DNA of 64,000 nucleotides, taken from the NCBI GenBank assembly GCA_027574665.1, contig CM050657.1:19083700-19147699 (forward strand), in the 5' to 3' direction. This document shows positions 40,613 to 51,160 of this stretch, piece after piece. How positions within the stretch are numbered: position 1 is the stretch's first letter; each line of letters starts with the position of its first letter. The position numbers and the translations under genes are program-made. The notes beneath the pieces are model-generated. The model was not told where the DNA came from and made no database searches. It saw only the letters and a list, made by a program, of their open reading frames with translations. Source of the stretch: Rhynochetos jubatus (Eukaryota > Chordata > Aves > Eurypygiformes > Rhynochetidae).

Positions 40613-42696
40613 ATTAAAACATTTATGAAAAGCAGTTATGGAGCATGAATAGTACCCAATCTAAAACATTAATGTCTAGGTAATATTAAAAGTAATTTGT
40701 TTAAAAATAGCAGGGAGAGGAGGAGCAGGAGCCTGGCTGCATTAAGGACTAAATTCCTCCAACTTTCTGCTGGTCTTTTTTATCATTATCTTTTAAACAG
40801 TTGCAGAGACAGAAGCTGCTGGTTTTCCTTGGACTTCTGCTTCCCCAGCACTAGCCCAAATTTTAGTGATACTCCTCATTTTCACCTCAGTCCTGCATTA
40901 TCCTGATTTTTAGGCCAATGTGCCAACATATCACAGCCTCATTCTTTTTCAGGAATGACGTAGGCAGTGAAAGGCACTGAAACAAATAGGCCTCCAAAAT
41001 TAATGTGTTCGGCAGGAAGTAAGCGTGGGGGTATCCAAAGCCAGAGGGTACGTTCAGAATAGGGGATTCAATTCCAGGATGTCATAAAATGTTCTCCATC
41101 ATCACAGCATGGCAGAAACCTGTTCTTAAGGTTGTGATAGATGCTCTAAATACACCACTTTCTCAGAGTTATTGGATATGGGAACATGCAAATCTACCAG
41201 CAACACAAGAGCCTATGCTTTATGAAGGGCACAGCTACCAGAGAAGTAACTGGCTCCCTAAAGATTTAACAGTAGCTGCTTAACTCCATGGTGTCTTGAG
41301 TATGAACCTCTGCTCATGTTCGTTAATCTTGATAAGAGAAGGGATTTACCTTCAATAAATATCCTAACACCAGGCTCCTTGAGCAGCTTTTCAGATAGCT
41401 CCTTGTCCGAAGAAAAGCTGCCATTAGTGTATGATCGTTAGCTAATAAGTACCTGTATGGAAATCACTTAGCAGAACTTACCCCAGTTAGCAGCAGGAAA
41501 TTACGAGTTATAAATGAAAAGTGAACAAACAGATTGGTAGGGAATATCTCACAGACACATGCACACTCACTCTTCAAAGATGCAAAAGCCACGTAGTCAT
41601 CCTAAAACTATAAAAACATACTTCCGATAAATAATGTAGCAGCCCAGCTTTTGACTGGAAAAGATCTGCAAGAGTATGTGACACCAATGCTTATTTTCTC
41701 TACTGCTCTGAGAGGGACACAGCAGCAATGCGACTGAGTTGTCTCACCAAAGGCCGTGACTGCTCCCGTCTGAAGGTTGCCCAAGTTGGAAGTCAGTTCC
41801 TCACCATTTGTTCCAATCACCCTCCACAACCCTCCCCTGTTGCCTTTGGCTACCTGCAGTTTTTCATGGAAGTTTTTAAGACAAGGCATTTTTGTGATAA
41901 AAAGCAAAACATTTTGATCTGAGAATTTTGTTTCAATGTCTCGTGGAAGGTGTGATCTCAGTGCTTCCTGTCCTGGTATTTAATTTGCACACTCTGCTCA
42001 GACTATGCATTACAGAGATCGATACAACTCGCTTCTCAGATCAGTCACACTTTAATCAAACACAACTACCTTATTTTCTTGTCTATTTTTCAATTAGAAA
42101 AATAAGATATTTGAAGGAGGTGCATCATTTTAGTGAAGAAACAAAATCTCCACTAAAAAGTACTTGAGAAACATTTTACAAGGAGGCTTACTTCTTATTT
42201 TTTAAGGTCTGTTCCTAGTAAGGAATCTTTGATGTAGTCAGCAAGACTTTTCTTCTGCCTAGAAGACCTATTGATATATAGCCAAACAGAGAGCAGAGAA
42301 AAAAAATCCACTCGTGTATGTCACTGGACTCTTAATCTATTTTATGAGCCTTAAACACTACAACTCTTTGCACAGTGGAAATTTCAAAAGATTTGGAAAC
42401 TCCATTTTTTTCTCCTTATGTGGCTTTTCTAAACCTGAAGTTTTACTTTTCATGAATATTTTTATCCAGCACAAACCTTTTTAGGCTTTTTCTTACATCT
42501 ATCCTTTGTCAAGAAAGAAAGAAGCAATCCTGTGAATCAGATCCCATGTGCATAATCACACAACTATACGAACTAATCGCATCCATAAAAAGCATTTGGT
42601 TCAAACATTGCTGTATAGGGAATGCTTAGCTTTAAAAATTATGCTGTTTGGACTAGCAACTTTGAATACATCTTATGAGCAATCCATCTGCACTAG
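40613..42696. other. Gene-free DNA
   Basis: No supported exon or repeat. Frames at 41608-41922 on opposite strands overlap and have no domain. Confidence 0.6.
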
Positions 42697-42730
42697 TTTT
42701 TTTTTTTTTTTTTTTTTTTTTTCTTTTTTT
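42697..42730 (+). repeat. Poly-T tract (T26CT7)
   Basis: T26 (42697-42722), one C, then T7. On the minus strand this is a poly-A run such as a retroposed transcript could leave, but no retrogene or SINE body is recognisable on either side. Confidence 0.9.
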
Positions 42731-43079
42731 AACTTAAATCAGGGGTCTTCAGCAACCTGACAGTGTCTATAATAAGCTTGATGATTACTTCACCTTTTGT
42801 AATTCTTGCTTCTTTTTTTGTTTCACATTTCTGTTGTACTAAGACACACATTGCTAAGAAGTTGTTAAAAATTGATCAGACCTTGATTGGAAACTATGCA
42901 GTTTAGAGCAGTAATCTCAATCAAGTTTATAATGAGCTTCAACTTTGTTACCCCATATAGAGGTATCTCCCATCATAAATAATGCAGGCCGGGTGGGCTG
43001 GACTTGCTACTTAGCCTGGGAGGACTCATTTACAGCACAGATCTGCCACCTTTGTTTTTAGCCAGAGTCATGGCCAAGG

Positions 43080-43420
43080 CTCGGAGCGTGCTATGCAGGT
43101 GGAGGAGTGTTGGCAGGCAGTGTAGTATGCGAGGATGAGGTGTGGTTGGCACGGGGAGAGGCTGGAGACATGAGAGACACCGGGTAGTAGCAAGATGGGG
43201 AGTGCCAGGGATGTAGGGAACACCAGTGGTTGGGACAGAGCGAGGGTACAGGGTGGTGGGGACACAGATGCTAGGGATATCGAGTGGTAGGGACACAGAG
43301 AACACCAGGGATGTGGGAGGACACCAGGTGGTGAGGATGCAGGAATGCCAGGGAGCGCAGGTCGTTGGCTGTGGAACACCTAGTGGTGAGGTCTCTGAGG
43401 ACACCTGGAATGCTGTCGTT
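43080..43420 (+). repeat. Degenerate GC-rich minisatellite
   Basis: Imperfect units beginning GTGGT[T/G/A]GGGACA recur at about 43226, 43252, 43284, 43328, 43361 and 43383, with unit lengths varying from 22 to 44 bases. Sub-motifs AACACCAGGGATGT and GAATGCCAGGGA are shared between units and reach back to about 43140. The array gives long spurious frames on both strands (up to 124 codons, minus strand), all Pro/Thr/Ser or Gly/Val-rich. It sits about 600 bp left of the solo LTR and makes up part of a GC-rich block. Confidence 0.7.
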
Positions 43421-44006
43421 CAAACAGTCCAACTGCCACTGCCGTTGAGGACAGCAGAGGGAGAGCTGGCTGGTGAGAAAGCTGCCTGTCTCTGTGCAGT
43501 GCACAGAAGGGGTCTACGTGCGGCCTAGCTGATCGCACCTGGAACATTTCCCTCGGAGGAATAACAAGGTATTAACAGTTCGCTTTTCGTGAGCCAGCTG
43601 TAGCTTTGGTGCTTGCAGGGAGGATAGTCCTGTGAGGGAAAGGGCCGAGCTGCTGGCAGAGGAAACCCGCAGTTCCTCTGTGGGTGGGGACTAGCGAGGG
43701 AGCAGCTTTTCATTTTCTTACCATCCAGCCTCAGCACTTTCCCGAAACCGCAGTGGGTTTCTTCCAATCATCTCCTCTCCCACCAACCCCAAAATGCCTT
43801 GCTTCTTTCTATCACCTAAAATCAACCTCCTTACATCTCTGCCATCTCTAGTCAGGGAGCTCGCCTGGCAACATGGAGGTTTTCAGGCACTTGTCCCAGC
43901 TGCTCACCAGTCTCTCCCGATCCAGAGGGGTGGGTTTTTTCTCTCTCTTATTAGTCATTTAAGTTAAAAAAAAAAAAAAACAATCTTGAAGATTTAGGCA
44001 GAGATG
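43421..44006. other. GC-rich gene-free linker with A15 run
   Basis: Sequence between the minisatellite and the solo LTR. It has scattered CpGs (43505-43760) and an A15 run at 43966-43980, about 30 bp before the LTR's target-site duplication. No exon was recognised. Confidence 0.55.
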
Positions 44007-44971
44007 GGCCTTGTCATGGTTTAGGCTCATCCAGCAACAAAAAAATCACACTGCTCGCTTGCTCACTTCTCCCCCAGTGGGATGGGGAGGCAGCAGTACA
44101 AGGAACGGCTGGTGGATTGGTGCAAGGACAGGAAGGGTCACTCACCAGTTATGGCCACAGGCAAAGCAAACTTGACTTGAAGAATAAAAATCAATTTAAT
44201 TAGTTACCAATCAAATAGACTAGGGCAATGAGAGACAAACCAAAACAGATCTTAAAAACCTCCCCCCACCTCCTTCTTCCCCCCCCGCCTCCCACGCTAC
44301 CTCCTCTCACCAGCAGCGCAGGGGTAGGGGGAATGGGGGATGTGCTCCGTGAGGTGTTGTCTCCGCCGTGTGTCTCCTTCCTGCTCAGGGAAGGATCTTC
44401 ACACTCTGCACCTGCCCCAGCATGGGGTCCCTCCCACGGGAGACAGTCCCTCCCACGGGAGACAGTCCTCCACCAACTTCTCCAATATGGCTCCTCCCCA
44501 CAGGCCACAATTCTTCATTAACTGCTCCAGCATGGGTCTCCCCACAGTGTGCAGTCCCTGCTCCAGCCTGGGCTTCCCAGGGTCACAGGCTCCCTGGGCA
44601 CAGCTGCCTGCTCTGTAGGGAGTAGGGACCCCTGTAGGGTCCTTCCCGAACCGTAGGCAAATCTCTGCTCCCCTGTGACCCTTCATGGCTGCAGGGCACA
44701 GCCTGCCCTCCCACCACAGGCTGCTGGGGAACCCCTGCTCTGGGCACCTCCTCCCCTACTTCTGCACTGACCTGGGGGTCTGCCTGGTTCTCCAACATCC
44801 CATTCCTCCCTGCTGCAGGTCTCTCCTGTTTTCCCCTCTAAACAGGGGCATTAATTGGCTCAGCTGTGGTTAGAGGCAGTCTGACTAGAAGCCAGGGAAG
44901 CTTCTACCAGCTTCTCACCAGGGCCATTCCTGTGGTCTTTCCCCCACTACCAAAACCCCCAACACAGGCCT
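44007..44971 (-). mobile_element. Solo LTR of an avian endogenous retrovirus
   Basis: The element spans 44012-44966 (955 bp) and is flanked by a perfect 5-bp target-site duplication GGCCT (44007-44011 and 44967-44971). On the plus strand it begins TGTCATGGTTTAGG and ends CCCCAACACA, so its termini are the canonical TG...CA on both strands. The start (TGTCATGG..., CAGCAAC, GCTCGCTTGCTCACTTC, CCCAGTGGGATGGGGAGG) is the U5 end of a common bird LTR type read in reverse; an ATTAAA polyadenylation-type signal lies on the minus strand at about 44198-44193. The element is therefore inserted in minus orientation. Inside are diverged 'GCTCCAGCATGGG' units and two perfect 19-bp copies (44431-44449, 44450-44468). 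No gag, pol or env sequence adjoins, so it is a recombination-derived solo LTR. A 5-bp duplication fits the ERVL or ERV1 classes; the exact family is not assigned. Confidence 0.88.
44431..44468 (-). repeat. Perfect 19-bp tandem pair inside the LTR
   Basis: CTCCCACGGGAGACAGTCC is repeated twice without a gap. Each unit also contains the palindrome CTCCCACGGGAG-like core (CCCACGGG). The exactness contrasts with the diverged 'CTCCAGCATGGG' units around it, so the duplication is recent relative to the LTR. Confidence 0.9.
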
Positions 44972-46127
44972 TCTCCTTTTTTATTTCACTTTTGTTTCCA
45001 TTTTGCACTATCCTTCCAGTCCCATTTCACTCTGACTACAGGGTTTTTTAAGGAAAAAGGCTTAATTATTGTTTGTCTGCATCTCCCTGGATCCTATCTC
45101 CAAATTACTGCATCATCAACAACCCCCTAAATAGACATTAGGAAAATTCACACGAGGTGGAGACACTGTGAATATTCTCCAACCACAGGGAAAGCTTCGA
45201 TCGGAGCTTGCACACTGTTAGACACCAGACAGCCCAGCTACAAAAGCACAGGAAGTTTTGTTTCATTAGTTCTACTCGTCATCCAACTACATGTTTCACA
45301 CTCCTATCATCTTCCCTTATTTCTCTATTACCTCCTCGGTCATTCAATGTTTCTGCATGCTTACTGAATCCCTAGACATTTCCATTTTATTTCTTTACCC
45401 CTTTCACTGCTTTAGCCCTACTGCACTCTTATTTGTCTGGGTTAGAAGCAGCAAAGACGTCATATTTTACTGCATTTTTAAAATGCATTTACAGAATTTC
45501 TTTAGAAAGTAAGGTTAACAAGTTGCTCTGATTTAAGTGTGTTCAGCAGTTTAGTCTCTTGACAAATGAGTAAGGACCTTACTTAAAACACTGTTCTAGA
45601 CCTATTTTAGAACTTTTTTTTTAATCATGTACATCAGTGAAGCTCAGGTCTTGATGAGTATGAATATACCTCCTTCAGTGGTCCAAGGTGGGAAGAAACC
45701 TCTTACACTCAATGGTCTGAGACCAAACTGTGGGGATATAAATTTCCCCTTATATATAAGCAAGACAGGTTCAATTTCTTCCATTTTCAAAATATTGTGC
45801 AGAAAGTATTCACAAGGAAGTGAGGAAGAGATGAGCTGGAATTACTAAGCTGGGGCATGCTGTAAAGCATTTAGGACCGACTCCATCAGGGACCCCCATG
45901 CAATCCCCTAGTGTGCTTGTACTCATGTGCTCCAGCAAGCCCAAGAGCTTGGAGTGAGGCAGTGCTTCACTTCCTAAGTATTTCCACAGTGGAGATGTTT
46001 CTTAAGAGCCCCTGAGGCGGGTACAGATGTGCTGAACTGCCTCAGTACCATTTTTAAATGGGACTCAGAGAAGGCAACCCTAAAAGCGAGAAGATGATCT
46101 GCCATGGGTCTCCTGTATGCCTCCGGG
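44972..46127. other. Gene-free DNA
   Basis: No exon or clear repeat. Composition returns to AT-rich to the right of the LTR. Confidence 0.6.
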
Positions 46128-46182
46128 TGGGATTAATTTCTCTGTGCCTCATTTCCGTACCCTGTTTTTTCCACAAAGGATA
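46128..46182 (+). repeat. Possible MIR-like fragment
   Basis: GATTAATTTCTCTGTGCCTC, ATTTCCGTACCCTG and a following A/G-rich step resemble the MIR segment 'ACTTAACCTCTCTGTGCCTCAGTTTCCCCATCTGTAAAATGGGGATAATA'. This is the best MIR candidate in the window; it is still short. Confidence 0.45.
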
Positions 46183-48659
46183 CTTCTTTCCTTCTGCTTG
46201 GTCTATTTAAAAACATCTTTTACAATGAATATGTAGAAGTATAATAGCAACCTGATCTCAGATGGCATCATTTAATTTTATTGTAATGATAGTAATAACT
46301 GTACTAAACACAAACAATGTGTTCAATGTAGAAATAGATTTAATACATATAACTGGATTTTGAAATTGGTTCTCCATGAATGGACACCCATTCTTGTTCA
46401 GATCAGAAGTGGCATCTCAGATGGTACTTTGGAAGATGACAGAATACCTGTCATCCTCGTGCTGCAATAAAGTAAAGAAGGAACATTAGATTTCCACTCC
46501 AGGCCTGTGAAAAGATTTTTTTTTTTCAGATATTTGGATTTTATTTCATTATGTTTCCTTTTCTTCATTTAATTCAATAATATGTTCCAAATCTATTTAT
46601 CCCAATGCATCTGTTTTATACTTGGGGAAATACAATCTGAAAAGAAAATGTAACTTTTTTCCAGTAAAGTTGAAAGAATGGAAGACAACTAATTTTAACG
46701 TATTGCCACTTAATGTCATCTTATTTGCTGATAAAATGCATGGTAAAACATTTTCAGTAATCACTTCTTGAAACAAACCAGAGCTTTCCCGAGCTAATGA
46801 ATGGAGATACATTTATTTATTTATGGGACGTTCATCATTCTAATTCCTTTGTGTTTCACAAGTTGATCCATGCAGCACTGAAAAGAAGTGGTTTCTTATT
46901 AGCTTCATGAGGCACAGAAATCACATGTTCTGCCCACACTTACCAGAAAGAAGCATGTAAAGTATAATTAGAATGGAAAAAAAAAAAAGTTGCTCTTATT
47001 ACAGTACCTAACCAATAAAAACCTCCCTCCATCATTTACTATTGCTAACCTTACGCATTAAATATCCTCAGGCAGGCAACAAGGAACATCTAACTAGATA
47101 AAAATGGTATATTTTTTTTAATAAATACACTCTTTGATTCTTTCCTTTTATTTCCTGAGCCTTTACATTATATTTGAATTATATTTCCAAGCTTTTTCCT
47201 GTAGTCATGAGGGCTAGAGAAATTATTTTAAAATAACATTGAGATTGTCATTTAATTGCATACCTTCTAGAAGCCAAGTCGTAAGCAGCCTGCTAAATAA
47301 GATGAGCTCAGTCTGTTGTATTTCAAGGTGGCCATGCTGCTCATTCTGTACTTGCACTGTTTTCAGGAATTATAATACTGTAATGCATTACAGTAAAATC
47401 AGTAAATGAAGTATTTTATCGGATATGTTCCCTTTATGGTGCCTACTCCTTAAAAGATCGTTAGTTATATCTATGCAAATTGGTGGTGTTGCCAGGATAT
47501 CCTTACCTAAGCTTGCAAAACTATTTAGGAAATATAGATGAAATATTGCTGTAATAGTATTCAAATGTGACCAGTGACAAACTTTTAGGGGCAACCTCTG
47601 GACACATGTAAAAGTGAGTCCTTCAAAGTACATGGCCTTGGTTTATCTTTGCTCCGACAAAGTCCCTGAGGCTTTTACCAACCGAAACGGTAAGTAAGGC
47701 CAACAGTGAAGAAACTCCATGTATCATTGCTGCTTTGAAAGGACATGCAGAAAATTCCATGCAAAATGTTTTGCCGCATTCCACACCTCTTCATTATAAA
47801 TATAAACTCCAGCTCTGTAACTGCTTGTTTGCATGTCTAATGTTATGCCATTCTGCGAGACTACTCACTCCTATAAAATTAAGATGCTGCATGTGTGTGT
47901 TTGCAGGACCGTGACCGCGAGGAATACTTGCTCAATGTAATAACTACCAGTTGAAAAACAAAATAAAAATCAACCCTAATTGTGCCCATTTAAATTCAAA
48001 CATTGAAAAATGGCTTAAATATGGTATTTCAGAATGTAAATTTTATAAAAAGCCTGAAGATTTTAGGATTCTGTTAGCTCTTTAGTCCCTCTGTAACGAG
48101 GCTATTACACAGCATTGCTCAGATTGATGTTGAAAATAATGCAGCTGCAAGAGCAGCTGCAGCAAGAATTCACAGAAACCAGGATGCAAAGCAGGCCCTG
48201 CTCAAAGTCCCTGGCTTTAGCTTTCTGTTGTGGCTGGTTTTTTTCCCATACTTATTTATTAGCTTAATTCCAGCATCCTCTGAAATGATGCCTTGCTGGG
48301 AATAACTGAGGGTTAAAGCTTTAACAGCTTTACTTAGCCTCACAAATGAAAAACCTGGAATTTACTGTCTTCTGCAAACCAGAATCACTCTGACAGCAGC
48401 AAATGCTGTTTTTTTCAAAATGAACAGTTCGGGGTTGGTCAGCCTTAAGGCAGTAACAGTCAAGAAGAAAACACAGGATCAAAAAAAAGGAGGAAAAATA
48501 CTTAGCAGTTAGTTTTACAAGTGTACAAGAGCATCTCATGCTTCTGCTATTTAAAAAAACATTTATGCCCTGGAAAGGAGCTGATGAACTTGTGAGCTGC
48601 CGGCTCAAAATGTTTGTCTGTTATGTGTCTTGCAGGCAGGCTTTTAGGAAGGGGCCAGT
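46183..48659. other. Gene-free AT-rich DNA
   Basis: No supported feature. Short A runs (46978-46988) and a T10 run near 46514 are present. Confidence 0.6.
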
Positions 48660-48926
48660 CCAGCACCCACCCTTATGGGTTTAAATTGAAAGCGGGAAGA
48701 TTGAGTTTAGATATCAGGAAGAAATTCTTCCCGGAGAGGGTGGTGAGGCACTGGCACAGGTTGCCCAGAGAAGCTGTGGATGCCCCATCCCTGGCTGTCT
48801 TCAAGGCCAGGCTGGATGAGGCTTGGAGCAACCTGGTCTAGTGGAGGGTGTCCCTGCCCATGGCAGGGGGGTTGGAACCAGATGACCTTTAAGGGCCCTT
48901 CCAACCCAAACCATCCTATGATTCTT
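48660..48926 (+). mobile_element. CR1 LINE, 5'-truncated 3' end
   Basis: This is the C-terminus of CR1 ORF2 plus the 3' UTR. The frame from about 48676 to 48841 is still open and reads GFKLK.GR..LDIRKKFF, RVVRHWHRLPREAVDAPSL and VFKARLD, ending SNLV-stop, all hallmarks of the CR1 ORF2 tail. The 3' UTR follows (GTGTCCCTGCCCATGGCAGG, GGTTGGAACCAGATGACCTT, CCTTCCAACCCAAACCATCC) and ends with the CR1 terminal octamer region CCTATGATTCTT at 48915-48926. CR1 is the dominant bird LINE and copies are usually 5'-truncated. The intact tail suggests a moderately young copy compared with the other repeats here. Confidence 0.95.
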
Positions 48927-51089
48927 ACGCTTTCTTTTTCATGACATATATAGGGATACAGGAATGAATTACAGCACTGCTGGGCCCTTGGTAAATCCAG
49001 ATTTTGGTAATCCCAAAGGGATGTGACCATCCTCACCCCATTTCCTAACCCTCAAGTCTGGGGAGGATAACGGACATCTTAGTTCTTGTTGGTTCTTTCA
49101 TGGACAGGTTGATATTAGGTAAAAACAATTTTAAATCATTTTGAAACTAAGCTTTACACATAATTTAAAACCAGCATGAAGTGGTCACCTCCCTTATTCT
49201 TACTTAGCCACCTTGTAAGACCTTCAGAAGACTAATTCCCAGGGAGATTCACAGTTTCAGATGATATGAAGACACAAAGCATCATATTCACCTCCCAAAT
49301 CTGGATGTACAATAGCATGTTAATTCAATAGATTCGGTCACTGGCCAAAAGTGACCTGTACTCAGGACACAAAAGCAATTGTCAAGCCCTGTTCATCTGT
49401 AAAACTAAATTTCAGAGCTAACGGAACACCTTTGCAGACCACTACTAACGACAAAGTTTGTAACATGATGTTTGCATCCCTGTTGTAGCCATGCCAAACA
49501 GTGCAAGATATTCCTGGGAAAATCTACTGCATAAAAGGAACCGATATGGTTCTCTTTCAGCTGATGTAACATGTTCGGTCACCTTATTACAAGTTAATAT
49601 TCAGGTTGCAATATCTTGCATCCATTGGAGCTTTGCAGAATTTTCTCAGGAAGGTCATAAAATAAAACATTAGAGTAGTATGACTTAAAGGTTACAAAAG
49701 CATAGGCTGCACAATCAGCATTAGTCTGTGACAGCACTGGCTCCAGTCCCAGTGTAGTTTATAGGAAATAAAGGCAAGAACCAACCACACATTTAATAAA
49801 ATGAACCAAAACATGTTAGAATCAGCTGCTGGATCAGATTTTTTGTTGTCTTTTTCAGTGGCTCACAACCACCACTGGATTTCCCTGGGCTGTCACTGCT
49901 TTCACAAAATTTCTGTCCCTGCATACAAGCATGCCAAAGACCAGGTTCGCTCACACATCCTAGATGGGAAATTTGTAGCTATAGAGCTTGTGCCACGTAC
50001 CTTTCTATTCATCAAGGGAAGGAAGAAAAATCCCCCTGCTGTTCTTGTAGCACTTCAAGGTTAAAATACATATTGACAAAAATAATGCAGCAGAGGTAAT
50101 AAACATTCACAGAGATTAAAATAATTGCACAGAAGGCAATTTCTTCACTGAAAAATGAAGACACCAAGCTAAAAGAAGAAATTAAAACCAGAAGCCATAC
50201 CAAGAAACTAAAAACTGACAAAGTAAAAGAACTGCCTTGAATGTTAATCTGAACTATTTCAGCCAGTCCTTTTTCACAACCTTTTCTTTCTGCTAACTTT
50301 TATGTTACAGCTCTATTGCCTGTACAAAGTTGCTGAATTGAAGCTCTGCCTGTCAGGAGCTCTCATCTGTGCATGCTTTAGCTCTCAGTTGTTACTGGAT
50401 TTGCTTCAGCTGCCACTATTAAACCATTGCATGTCAAATTACAGAGCAATTAAGGGTGAAATGCATAGTTGTAATATACAGGTTACAAAACCTCCAGAAA
50501 ACCCTAACTCTAAATTTTCTAGGTTTTTAATGATAACTTTGGAAAGTATTAAAATAGCTTTTTAATTAATATAAGTCCCAAATTACTGACATGTGCTTCA
50601 CCTGATATCACATAAGTTTTTTATCTTCCTGCCTTTCTCATTTTCCTTCCTCCCAGCCTTTTTTACCTAACAATATTTAAAGTTCATTATTCCACACTGT
50701 GAGAAATATAACAAGTATAACTTTGAGTCCTTACTAAAGCAGCTAGTGAAATAAGGAGGGGGATAGATAGACTATCCAAGTGCTTTATGGTGTATTTTGA
50801 CTCCTGAATTTTGCCTTGTTCTCAGTAACATTACTGCAGAAATACTTCATCTAAGATGAAATCCCTTGGAGGTATACCATTAAAATAAGCAACTGTAGTG
50901 GTGATATGAAGGAGTCTAGAGGATGGGTCAGTGACAGCTGCCACCGTTGTGCTCTGTATCAAGACCCAAGGAGGAACCGATGCACAGCTATGGCTAACTC
51001 ATTTAATATCTCTGCTTAACATCTCTGCATCCCAGTGGGACTCATAATATTTAATTACATATCTAATGGGAAATTCAGCCTCACCCTGT
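48927..51089. other. Gene-free DNA
   Basis: No exon, RNA gene or repeat recognised. Confidence 0.6.
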
Positions 51090-51160
51090 GAGTTACTGTG
51101 CTTCCTCGATTTCTCTTACACTGGAGTAGCACAGCACTTCACAGGACTGGTTCTGCCATG
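51090..51160. repeat. Weak ancient amniote repeat trace
   Basis: TTTCTCTTACACTGGAGTAGCAC followed by ACTGGTTCTGCCA resembles the 'TTACACTGGAGTAACAC ... CAGAATCTGGCC' part of old amniote repeats. It is degraded and might be coincidental. Confidence 0.3.

Noticed and set aside
43030-43404. 124-codon minus-strand frame rich in Pro, Thr and Leu
   Set aside because: It is the reverse reading of the minisatellite units, not a gene.
44200-44798. Multiple 70-100-codon frames on both strands
   Set aside because: All lie inside the solo LTR, which is non-coding.
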